Under the pieces are notes generated by a model. It was given only the letters and a program-made list of their open reading frames with translations. It had not been told where the DNA came from and did not search any database. Source: Siphonodentalium dalli (Eukaryota; Mollusca; Scaphopoda; Gadilida; Siphonodentaliidae). Taken from it: 64,000 nucleotides of DNA. The position numbers and the translations under genes are program-made. Positions 26,601 to 38,600 of the stretch are shown here, one piece after another (the stretch's first letter is position 1; each line of letters starts with the position of its first letter). Where the stretch lies: assembly GCA_032622095.1 (NCBI GenBank), contig CP136065.1, positions 242,217,530-242,281,529 of the forward strand, given 5' to 3'.

Positions 26601-29600
26601 AAATACGTCCCTGGGTTGGGACAGGTTGCCATACATATATATAATATTAATATGGTACATGAACATATATAAACTGTATAATAATAACATCACTCAGTCA
26701 AGTAACTTAATATACATTATATAATAATATTTATGTATTGTTCAATCTGCACTCGAAAAACCTCCTGACTATGTTGCAAACTTTCGCACAATGTTGTGTA
26801 AGGTCATTATCTAATATATGCTTCAGTTGGTCCCATCTACTCATCAGTCGAAAATTAATAAAATTTCCCTCCATTATATTTAGTAATTCACTACGCTGGG
26901 TGGAATAATGGGGGCAGTCAATTAAGAAGTGTCTACCAGCGAACATTTATAACCAACCAACCTAAAGAGATCTTCTCTTTCAATCTTGCATCATAATGTC
27001 GACATGAACAAATTGAATCACCGAGATGTTTCGATGTAAAAAGTAAATAATAACGCTTGTCCGATAAAAGTATCACCTTAAAACTTAAGAATATTAGTGT
27101 TCACTAAATATATGCAAATTAGCAAACACCACAACTGGTGTGTTTTGCGAATCCGTGGGGTATATAAGATCTATGATTTTTTAGTACGTTGTAGTGATGC
27201 GAATTAGATGAGTTACTGCAGTGTGTGTTTGGAGATATTCTTGCAATATAACATGAGGCGGGCGACAAAAACAATGTCAGCGGGCGACAGTGTGATTTGT
27301 CGCCCGGCACGTGACAGCACATGGGCCAATCAGAAGGGTGTAAAATAGGAAGGAGGATAACAATGAATATGGTCAATTGCAGATAAGGGGATAATTTCTA
27401 TATGGCTTATTGGTTTACATTGCATGGACCGATGTTGACGATTTAACCACCAAAATGATCGTAAATAAACGTTGATTATCAACCGCTTAACGGCTTGATT
27501 ATCGATTATAAAACAGAAATCCTATAGGATGATACGAAGTTACTGAAAATATATAATAATAATCGGGAAAGAAAGTACTCGTGACTCGGTGCAACATCGT
27601 GCGTGTGGATGGCAAGGATTTTATTCGGTAGTAATCGGATAACAAAACAGTTGTTGCCCTTCTTCTCGGGAACGGAATGTCTCCCTCGTAGCTGCGCTCA
27701 TCGGGAGACATTCCGTTCTCGAGCGGGTAACAAATCTCAATGTCTCACTCGACAGCGGGCGACAACTGTATAGTATATCCATGTGTCCTTACCCTGTTCC
27801 AGTTAGAGTACACACTGTACTTTACAACATTCTGACAATCGAAGTTTGATAGTGTCTAGGTCTTAGTAACCTTTAATAATTTGGAAGATTCTGGTGAAGG
27901 AACAGAGTCCATGGAAACATCGTTCTGTTACATTCCTCCGATACTCATGGAGATTTCACACCTGAAGGTGAACTCTTAAGAGTTACAGACGATTAACAGA
28001 AGAATGTTTCTGCGGCTTCGCTAGGAATAATGGTTGACAGAATCTTTGTTTCGGGTCTTTATGTTTCTTAGTTATATATTTATATATCATTCAGTCCACT
28101 GCATTATCACACTGTTATAACACACTTATAACACTATACGGACCATTCTCTTTCACATAAAAGTTCTCAGATCGACATGACAGTCTAAATTTATAGAACA
28201 TCCTCTGTATATGAATCATCACATCGGATTAATATTTGTAATGTTAATCATCATCTTCCTTATGTCGTATTTGACATGTATGTTTACAGAACATCCTCTG
28301 TATATAATGCAGCATATTGGATTGATATGTGTAATGTTAATCACCATCTGCCTTATCATGTCATATCTGACATGTATATGTACAGAACATCCTCTGTATA
28401 TAATTCAGCATACCGGATTGATGTATGTAATGTTAATCATTGTCTTCTTCCTTATATAATTTATCAGATATGATAAGTATTAATTTTCATGTCGCACAAG
28501 ACAGGAATATTCTTTATCTTCTGTATTGTTATTTGTGGTTCCAGTCATCTTCATATAGTCATCATCAACTGCATATATTTTCTTGTCTTTTGTGATTATT
28601 ATTGGAGGCTGTGTTGTATTGTCGTCTTTAAAGCACAGAAGAACGTCAGGGTCAGCCTTCGTCGTTCTCTCTGGCTACGTAAGCATATTGGAATATCCAG
28701 GACTTCAGACCAACATATTCTCGGAGAGTAAGCCAACTTCATCTCATTTCTTTTGAAGTTGGCTAATTATTTCTGCCTAATATTGAGTTTACATATGAAG
28801 TGCAAAATGGCATGTCTGCCTTTTATTAGCAGCTTAATTACAACACATGCAACTAATATCAGAACCACCCGTGAGCCGGACAGGAATTTGGAAGCTATCT
28901 TCCAGTACACTTATTATATTTAAAGACTTCACTAACTGAGTCATTAGAATTGTATCCACATATTTTAAAGACTTCGTAATGGTGACATTCCACTTCTTTG
29001 ATAAAACTCTAAATAGGGGTTTCCACAATTTAAGCTTTGATTCATTATATTTGGGTAAAATGTCATCTCCAAAAGCTTTTATCATGTGGGAATTATTTTC
29101 ACTGAAATAAGATTAAAATCTCATATGGATATTTCTGGAAGTTGCTGAAGATTTAGGATATATGGAAAGTCCTACTCGGGATTGTACCACTCTATAACTA
29201 CTTCTTTCCTGCTTCTCACATGATATTGATAACTTTAAAGATTTAATTTTACTTATTATCCATAATGCTTTATCTAGTTTGGTAGCAACAGGTAATACAG
29301 CATTTGGTTTAACCATAACTTGGCATTCTTTAGAAATGGATTTAGAATCATTTAGAAGCAAGGCCAATTTACATTTTTTGTTTTATCATACTGTATATAT
29401 AACTCCATCAAATTCACAGTAGTTTAGAACATTTCTTTAACACAAATAATCTTCTGGAAGGTTAATATATTTAGTCCTGCTTGGGTCTATTATGAGATAC
29501 TTAATTTCCAATTTGTATTCTGCAAACATAATTTTAAACTGTGAAGTTAATTTTGGTTTATCATTAGGCAATGGCAACGTATGAATTTTATACAACTCAA

Positions 29601-32600
29601 GTTCATTTCTGACATCTATTAGTGGTATTATCACAAGAATTGTTATGTGATGGTTAGTTAGGGTTGTACTAGATTTTGATAGTATCTACATAAGCTTTTA
29701 ATTGGATAATATGGTAATTTAAGCTGATCAGGAAGTTATTTTGTTAACTCTATAAACATTTTTCTCAAAGTTTGGGTTCTTTCAACCCCTGGTGATATTC
29801 TATTTGAAGTTGAGATATTCATTTGTGCATGTAAATGCTCTGTGTGAAACTGAGCAGATAATACCATCTGATGTGTTTCTCCGATTATTAGATTTAAATT
29901 ATTATGGATTTGAACATATTTCCCCAAACTCATATATTCTCTTTGATTTTGTGTCTATGTTTATTAACATTGTTTTTATTAGATCATTTAATTTATGTCT
30001 ATTTTCCTTAAGGTAATTTCGAGTTGCATCCATGGTGCTAAAACTTTCTGTCATTACAGGTCGGATCTTTATTTGATCTTCGTTTAGTTTATGAATAATA
30101 TTTCTTATGCTTTCCAGATCAGATTCACTGGTTGTTCCGAACAGCCAGCTTATATCATAACCTATAATAGGAACCAAAGATCGTTTTCTTCTACCATTTG
30201 CATGTAGTGATTTATATTCTACAAATTGATTTACTATATTAAAGATACGGGCGGCGTTGGCGGTGGGTATGCTGTTAAAATATTCACCTCCGTCAAAAAC
30301 CGCCATAAACAGAAATAATAGTATAATATAGACAGACTTTGTTCTTATAACAATCAGAAATATCGCATAAACAGTACGTTATTGTCCATTTTTTATCTTT
30401 GTAATGTAAACAAAAGCAAAAAACGTTACGTTTCCTGGCTTTTGTTTAGATCCGGATATGGTAAACATAAAGAGCGTTCTTTGTTACTGTTTTCCTGATA
30501 CGGAAATAATAAAGAGCGTTTAAATCATTTTTGTGTGATTAACCAATATAATTGCGCTGTGCTATGTAAACAAAGGAACAACTTCTGTAACACGATCAGG
30601 CTCTTGTTTACGTATACCACTGTACGTCTTGGCGACAATATACTATTTACGCGCTGATTATGTTTGGCATATAAATAAAACTATATATGTTTTAATATTC
30701 CTTCTGTTGATGGCGATTTGAACAAATATGAATATTTCTGCAACGAACGCCGCCCATGCCTTTAAGATATTCGCTGTGTACATCATTTAATTCCTTAATT
30801 AAACCTTCAAATGCATTGTCTACTTCAACACTGTTAAATTAGTTGAAGTTTTAAGACCATGTATGGTTTTTCCTCTATGTTTTAAGTTTATTTGATATAA
30901 GGCTCAGATATTTCTGAAATGATATTAAGTCAATTACAAAACTAACTGTCCAGTCTGAATTTGACATGGCAATGTCTTTGACTTTTTGAAAAATAACTTT
31001 GTGCCTGGCTAATATACTTTGATAACTGATGTGTAGTATTAGTACTGAGATAACAATGAGTAGTATGTTTTTCATTTCCTGTAATTATAAAATTATTATG
31101 TAATTATTCAAGTTTTCAAACATTTATTTGTAGAGTTTCTGCAGTGACTCTACAACCATCGTTTTTTTTACTTTTTACACACAATGCTGAATACTATTTA
31201 GTTTAGTGAATTTCTGGTGCAATGGTACTTACCAATTCAATGGGATATTCCCTTCATACTTTTCATGAAAACTCATTTTTTCTCCAAACTCGAGTGTAAA
31301 CCTTCAACAGTTACGAATGTAAGCAGAAAAAAATATTTCTGTGCAGCTTGGCCATAGCATACATCAGATATAATATCTTTAACAAGATTCCAATATTTTT
31401 CTCTGAGGAATATACCTCACACAATCATGGCTTCTTTACTTACAAAGAAGAAAAAACCAAAGGAGTAGCAAAATATTGAACAAAACGCTATGTACTCCAA
31501 TCACTGGCGGAAGTCTGAATGAAACAAAACTTTCAATAGAAATAAAAGATCTACTCTGAAACATCCATCAGTGATAAAAAAAAAATAGGAAGAATGAGTA
31601 TTACGGAACAACACAAATAACAACTAACAAATCAAGTCCAAGCCCTTCGCCAATCACGAAGGCGTATCAGATACAAACCTTGTAGGTGTGATCTGCATAT
31701 TTAGTAGTGTTTAATTTATTGGCTAATTCGATTAGGGGGATATTTTCGTCGACCTATGATGAGTCATTTTTAGCATACTGATGCAGTTTGCCTAATCATC
31801 CTAACAGGCGATCATCTTCTGATTCCCATGATTCTTCTGTATCTTCAGAGTCAAATATATCTTCCGGTACCACATAACGCTGGGCTCTTAAAGCTCAATC
31901 CTTTTCACCCACCTCCGATCGCTTCCAATCCAGGCTAGCCTTTCTAAGGTGATCAGCATGACATTTTGTTATTTTTCCAGTCAGCTGATTCCTAATCCTG
32001 TAGCTTACGTAAGTCTTTTCTAAAATCCGAAAGAAGGTTGCCATTTAAATGCAAGCTTGTTCCTCGTCGTGTTATCTATGTAGTAAACAGGGTCGCCCAC
32101 GTCATATGGTATATTTTAGCATTCTTATCAGAATAAGTTTTCTGTCACCTTTTAGCAGCTTTCATATTTCTGTGAACTGTACGGAATGCTCTGTGTTGTT
32201 CTTGTAAATCCGCTTTAGATAATTATCACCCACATACTTGTGACAAGGCTTTAGTAGATTATCCAATGGCAAGACTGGGTTGTGGTTGTACACGATATAG
32301 CATGGAGAGTATTTTGTAGATTCATTGCCATTGAATCTGATGGCTGCCAGTGTTTGATTTAAGTGCAGATCCCATGTCTCAAATTCTGTCTGTATCATAT
32401 TCGATATTACAACATTGAGGAATCGGTGAAATCTCTCAACTTTGGCATTTCCTTGCGGATGGCAGTAGGAAGTTGTTACATGACTGATGTTGAGTTCTTG
32501 CAATATTTCTTGCATAATTTGGTTGCAGTTCTCTTTTCCGTTGTCCGAAATTAATTGCAATGGTGATGAGAGTCTTGGGAATATCTGATCTATGATGAGA

Positions 32601-35600
32601 TGAGCAATTGTATCTGCCTTTTTATCCGGGACTGCAAAGCTTTCTGGTCATCCACTGTATAAGTCTATGAAAGTAACTATATATTTATTTTCTGTTAAAG
32701 TTGTGTTGTACAGGCCACTTAGGTCCAAACCAATCTTTGCTAATGGATATGATTAGTTATCTTCGGCTACATTGGGGTACATGGAGATGTAATACCTGGA
32801 TGTCAATGTTGAACCCCGAGGCGGAAGTGAGGGGTTCAAAAAGACACATACAGGTATTAAATCTCCATATACCCCATGATGTTGCCGGAGATAACGATTA
32901 TGTCCCCACAACAATAGCCATGTCGTCTTAATTTAAATGTGTTTCAAAGGATCTATGATTAATTCACACCATTATGAATAATTCAGTAGCCGACCTATGG
33001 ATCCCACGTCAGGTGATGTCCAACTTGGCAGGTGAGACCAACGTCATGCTTGGTGGAAACTACCAGTTCAAGGGTTATTGGTATTCCCCCGATGTTTCAC
33101 ATGCTCATATACCCCAATGTTTTGCGCACATTCTGTTATACCCCATTTTCAAGTGTGACCGGGCACATGGTGATGTAAACATGGCATTGTAGCCAAAACA
33201 GATTGCCAGTTACAAACGGATGTGGGGACAAGTTGATATGTCTGTTTATTGACGTGGCAGTTTAACATTCTTCATATTCCGACTTCTGCAAATGGTACAG
33301 TTCTTGCAATGCACATATATATCCTTTTACAAATTTTTCCACTAATATTTTCTTCTGATTGCTGCAAACATTTCATCGGTGCCGACATGACCATGATGGT
33401 ACTGCTTTAACACCGTTAAATGGAGATGTTCAGGAATACACATTCTTATTACTGGTTCTTCATCTGCATTGCTGATGTAATTTATTGTATCTTTTATCAT
33501 CATGTATTTCTCCCATATTGTTGGGGAGGATTATTGCTGATGTACTGTTTCTTTATGTCTACAAGACTGGCATCATTCTCTTGCCTTTCAGACATATTGT
33601 ATCCAGGCATTTGCTGGAGTTTATCTTCCTGTGGTAAATCTTCGTCAGGAAGCTCACTTTAGCAAATTCTTTAGATGCGAATTTATTAGAGTTTAAGGCA
33701 TTGACTCTATACGTTTTGTCTCTGATATCTGGATCTTCCGAGTAATCATCACTGTCTTCTGTCTTAAGTGGAAGTCTAGACAACCTATCTGCACGGATAT
33801 TTGAAGGTCCAGGTATATATTCTATATTGCAATTGTATCCGACTATGTCCAGAGCCGATCTCTCTAGTTTCTTGTTAGCACTTAAATGTCCTTTAAGTAA
33901 ATACTCCAATGGCTTATCGTACGTCCTTGTGGTAAATCTTGAATTTGACAAGTAATGGTAAATTTCTTCAATGCGTAATGAATGGCAAAGCATTCTTTCT
34001 CTGTGGTAGCCCATCTCCATCTTGCTGAGTATCACTCAATTCATGAGGTAGATTGTATAATGGCTTCTCAAGATCTGTTACACTATATCTTTTTTCTTCT
34101 TCTGTATCAATTAGTTGTGTTAAACAGGCTCCAATACAATTATCCGAAGTAGCTGTGTATAAGAAGTATGGCTTATTGGCATCTGGGTAAGCTAAATTTG
34201 GTCAACATATCCTTTAATTTTTCAAAGGCTAATTGGCATTCTTCAGTCCACTTGAACTCGGAATATTTTCTTGTCAGGTTAATGAGTGGTGTTGCAAGCT
34301 GACTAAATCCAGGAATCGACGATAATATGAAGTCATTCCCATGAAAGATCTAACTGCTTTAACTGTTGTAGGTGCTGCCATATTGCTGATAGCCTTGACT
34401 TTGTCCAAGTCAGGTTTTACGCCGTCATTGTTGGTGATGAAGCCAAGCCAAGATGACACGAAAGAATTTGCATTTCTTGAGTTTAAGTCATAAGTTATGC
34501 TGACAAAATCTTTGAATATTGTTTCAATATTTTCAAAATGTTGTGCCGTCTTAAGATGTCATCTAAGCATGCCAGCGAAAAGTCTTCTAGTCCTTCGAAT
34601 ACTACAGACATTAATTCTGCAAATAAATCAGTGGAATTGGCCAATCCATACGGAAGAATGTTAAAAGAAAATATTTCTTTGTGAGAAGTAAACGAACATT
34701 TCTCCTTGGCGTCTTAATCCAGTACGATCTGCCAGTAGCCGCTCTTAAGATCCACGTCTGAGAAATACCTCGCTCCAGTCGGAGAGTTCGAAAGGTCATA
34801 AATTACTGGATGTGGCCAACTTATTGGTTTTGTCACTGCATTCGGTCGGCGAAAGTCTACACGGAATCTTTGGGATCCATCTTTCTTGCCAACCATCAAG
34901 CAGGGGAAACCCATGGTGACCTACTTTTAGATATTATGTTTGCATTCAACATATCTTCGATTGCATAATCAATTATCTTATTTTCTGTAACGGTACCCTG
35001 TAAATTGATTGAATCATGACCTTCAGTTTCAATTCATATCTTAACTGTGTCCGTATGACCCAACTCAGCATCAGTGGCTGCGAACGGATCCTTGTTTCTC
35101 AGAAGAAGTTTTGTGATGAAATCCTTTTTTTCAAGTGGGACATTAATCTCTTCCAGGTGGAGTGGGCTAGGAGGAGGTAAAGAAACCTCATTAATTTCCA
35201 GAAATGGCTGCACTCTTCCTTGTTTGAGGTGATAATATTTATCGGTGCTATTAACCATTAAGATTGGAATTTCTCGAACTGATGGAGGCAATGACTTTAC
35301 CTCAACCACAGAGTCACTTACCATCAATCCTGGTTGTAGAGCCAAGTACTCAGTCTCAATAGGGCTGACTTGTAAATAATGTGTATCAAATAACTCACAG
35401 CCACCAACTACATTTGCTGACCCAACAAACCAATTCTGAGGCTTTTTGACAACTTGACGAAGAAGCAAATAAACACTTGTATTAGGTACCATTGAAATTA
35501 GATGATTACCGATCTTGAGACATTACCCTATGTAATGTTGTGATACTATGTTTCAATAAATAATATATAATTGTTTATACAACTCATTGCACAGGTCCGT

Positions 35601-38600
35601 GCAGGAATCCACCTCACCATTCCTTGTGACCAACATTCACACGAGAGGACATCAGTACTAAGTACTTGTGTCCGTACCATGTTACAGTTAGAATACACAC
35701 TGTACTTTACAATGATCTGACTATCAGGCCGGATTCGTCATCTCAGGTTTAAACCTGGTCTACGTAAACCTCTAGTTTTAAACCGCCGTGAGTCAGCTAA
35801 ATCTGTGGTTTAAACCCGAGACCGCAGGTTTAAGTGACGCATTCGTCATCTCTGGTTTAAACCTGGTCCAGTCAGACCAGCGGTTAAGCAGTAGTGTCTA
35901 TGTATCGTCGAGATAATTAATCGTACTTTCCTAATGCGGACCGCCTCGTTTTATTGATTGCGAAATTCAATAATAACGACAACGAGCATATTTTGATGGA
36001 AATTTATATGCGAGAAGCACTCAAACCAAAAGAGTGTGTGGGGATAAGTTTTTGACAATTTCGACAGTGTTTTTGTGTTTTATAAGCTTAAACCAGCAAC
36101 TAAACCATCTAATTCGGCGGTCCAGCTAAACCATCTTTATCGAGGCTAAACCTGAGATGACGAATCCGTCTTTTCTTCATTGTGGTTTAGAATTGTCAAG
36201 CAATCAGTCACAGGGTGGAGCTGTAAATTATCTCGAGTGAGGGCGTGTCTAAGTGGTGGCTGCCGACTGGTGTTATCATGTCACAGTTGATTCATTCGCA
36301 CGCGATAATTGAGGACGTGTCAGTAAGCATTACATCAGCCTTCCTTTTGTTCTGCTTGGTAACAGGGTATTATGACTGCATGCTCATATCACCGACTGGA
36401 GTTGTCAATCAGCTGGCCACTAAACGACAAAAACGCACACTTAGACCCGGTTTGGCTGGACCCCCGATGGGGGTTTAAACCAGGTTTAAACTCGGAAGTT
36501 TAAACCGGAGATGACGAATCAGGCATCAAAGTTTGATATTCTCTAGGTTTTAGTAACCTTTAATAATTTGGAAACGTCTAATGAAGGAACCGTGTCCGTG
36601 GAAACATAGTTCTGTTACAGTAATATGTCATGAAATTATGTGAATGATGTCATAAAGTTATGGGCACGTTCTACCTATAGCCACAATGTCCTAACCATCA
36701 CACTGGAAGGGTATCAATTCATTCGGTTTGTATCAAAAACTTAGTTTCAATGAAACAGACATTCACTCAATTAGTTATGTTGAATATATCATAGAGCCAT
36801 CACGTATCAAGCTTCGAACAGCTATCCCAATTGAAGATTCCTCAATTGACCAATAGAAGATTATTGAACGCATTGTACTATACTTTACCCTTATCATTCA
36901 CTCGTCTTATTTCCTTCAGATTGGCGATGATAACGCAGAGTTCCACAAAATATCCGACCATCTTGCACAGGTCCATTATAACGGTAATTATTATGTCAAG
37001 CCACGTGAATGAAGTTTATGAAGTGCTTGTAAGCTTTAAGGGGACTATTTCAAAGTTCTCCAAAGTGGGATCATGCACAATAACATAGAACTCTGTAAAA
37101 CAACAGTGACTATCATCAAGTACATGACATATTATATTTCGTATGTCACAACCAATATTATGGAAACATTACTTTTATAGTACAATTACCGATACAAAAT
37201 CAAATTAGTCCAATAAGATACCAACGTTCAATCAAAACCATAAACACTGGAAAAGGTCAAATCAGGGAACATTTTCTGAAAATCATATTAAGACTAAAAT
37301 CATTGAACTTACTACATCATTAGCACTGTTTGTTGATGAATTACTATGCCAGTTCTGTTTACATAGCGATGGTTTCAAGAAGCGAATTTTTTTTATTGGA
37401 GCATAACGAACACAAGAACAAACTGTATATGTTTCTCCATGTTCTTGTTAGTGGTGGTGGTTTCGCAGACTTTTTACAGTATATTTGTTGCACATTTACC
37501 CACTGAGTGTATTGATTCCCTCTAATCAACTACATTTGTCAGAAATTACACAATACATTATTAGAAACTACTCATGTTACACTTGGTAACAACCGTTTTT
37601 TTAATGGATTTTCCTATCTAAGTTGTCACACCAGCGTGGCGATTGGACAGAACTCTGCCATGCATTATGCTACCATCCTTGTCATGTTATGTGCAATTGG
37701 GGTCGAGATCCGTAGACTAGTTTTAATTAATAGTGGGCCGTCGTGCTGGTTATTTTCTTGGTATTGATTGATCAATTGGTTTTGTCTAAAGTTTTTATTT
37801 TGGTTGTGAGAGTAGATTTACGAACCAATTTATCCCCGACTCCTTGATCCTAGTTTGTTGGCCAACTTGGGCGAGAATCGCTCTTTTCCCAAATTTTAGC
37901 ATGGGTATGTGTATTGAATTTGTTCTGATTGTTGGATTTTTAAACCAGTACAGTTGGAAATTTCAAGTTGGACACCCTAATTGGAGACCGTAGCCACGTC
38001 CCTGCTTTAAACAAAACTAAATTAATGCCATATATAAATATAAGTGGATATAATTATACACTTGCATCAAGAATATCACGCTTGTGTGGATTCACCCGCA
38101 GGTCAGCTGGAGGAACTTATCTCTGGTTGTGCTCCGCTGATCCCGGCATCACCTGACAACTATTACAGATATCAGGGCAGTCTGACCACACCTCCATGCT
38201 ACGAAAGTGTCATCTGGACAATTATGAAAAACACCATCAAGATATCAAGTGAACAGGTATGCTGATCCAATATATCAGTAAAGTCAATGCCATTGTGTAT
38301 CATAATTCTGATTTGCATCACTCCACTTATCACACCCAACACCCACGCACGTGCCATCTTAGTAAACAACGTAAAAAAAGAATCCAACAATAAAGGACTA
38401 CATGTACCAAACTTATAAAAGATCATGCACATATGACAAGAGAGCTTATGGTTTACTCGCGCACCAACGACGAATATTAAAAAGTGTTCCCAAGACTTTT
38501 ATGCTGATTTTCGTCTAATTTTGTTCTTATATTAACGATACACACTTCGATTCGATGGTCTCCATATCAACAGATTCCAACGACAACAACACAAAATATA

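Larger units (their letters stand above)
25256..27774. mobile_element. 2.5-kb inverted-repeat complex inserted in the 3' LTR
   Basis: Composed of segments X (about 25256-25930), Y (about 25936-26364), X inverted (about 26365-27361, with an internal LINE fragment 26569-26949) and Y inverted (about 27362-27774). Each inverted copy is clearly recognisable with small indels. TGTCGCCCG motifs recur in both. The paralogous LTR lacks the whole block, so it arrived as an insertion or grew in place after one. No transposase. Superfamily unknown. Confidence 0.85.
24730..27932 (-). repeat. 3' LTR of the gypsy element, split by two insertions
   Basis: Three pieces (24730-24780, 25180-25255, about 27775-27932) align in order with the other LTR (35531-35726 plus 36525-36619). 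Termini TGCAATG...TGTTACA on the + strand. The gaps are a LINE tail and a 2.5 kb inverted-repeat complex. The matching LTR acts as an empty site and fixes both insertion points to within a few bases. Confidence 0.85.
24730..36619 (-). mobile_element. Ty3/gypsy LTR retrotransposon with env, minus strand, filling intron 5
   Basis: Bounded by two related ~290 bp LTRs (24730-27932 and 35531-36619, each interrupted), with pol (35492-31800) and env (31075-28500) between them. A purine-rich tract (CGGAGGAA on the minus strand, 27933-27940) directly abuts the 3' LTR start TGTAACAG, as a polypurine tract should. Gag and protease are missing between the 5' LTR and pol. At least five later insertions split it. 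Target-site duplications are not clear. Pol carries many stops and frameshifts, so the element is inactive. Envelope-bearing gypsy elements are retrovirus-like; this one is an old, broken genomic copy. Confidence 0.85.

Noticed and set aside
30220-30306. Start of the 134-aa frame at 30306 as an env start
   Set aside because: The first 22 residues are translated from the inserted MITE; env sequence resumes only after the TTAA.
27933-36700. A clear 4-6 bp target-site duplication around the gypsy element
   Set aside because: Outer flanks (ending CCCTAT at 24729, starting GTAATA at 36620) do not match convincingly under any boundary choice tried.
36961-36976. Exon 6 donor at 36971 (CAG|GTCCAT)
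   Set aside because: It would join exon 7 out of frame. GTAATT at 36984 keeps the frame and gives the expected family sequence.
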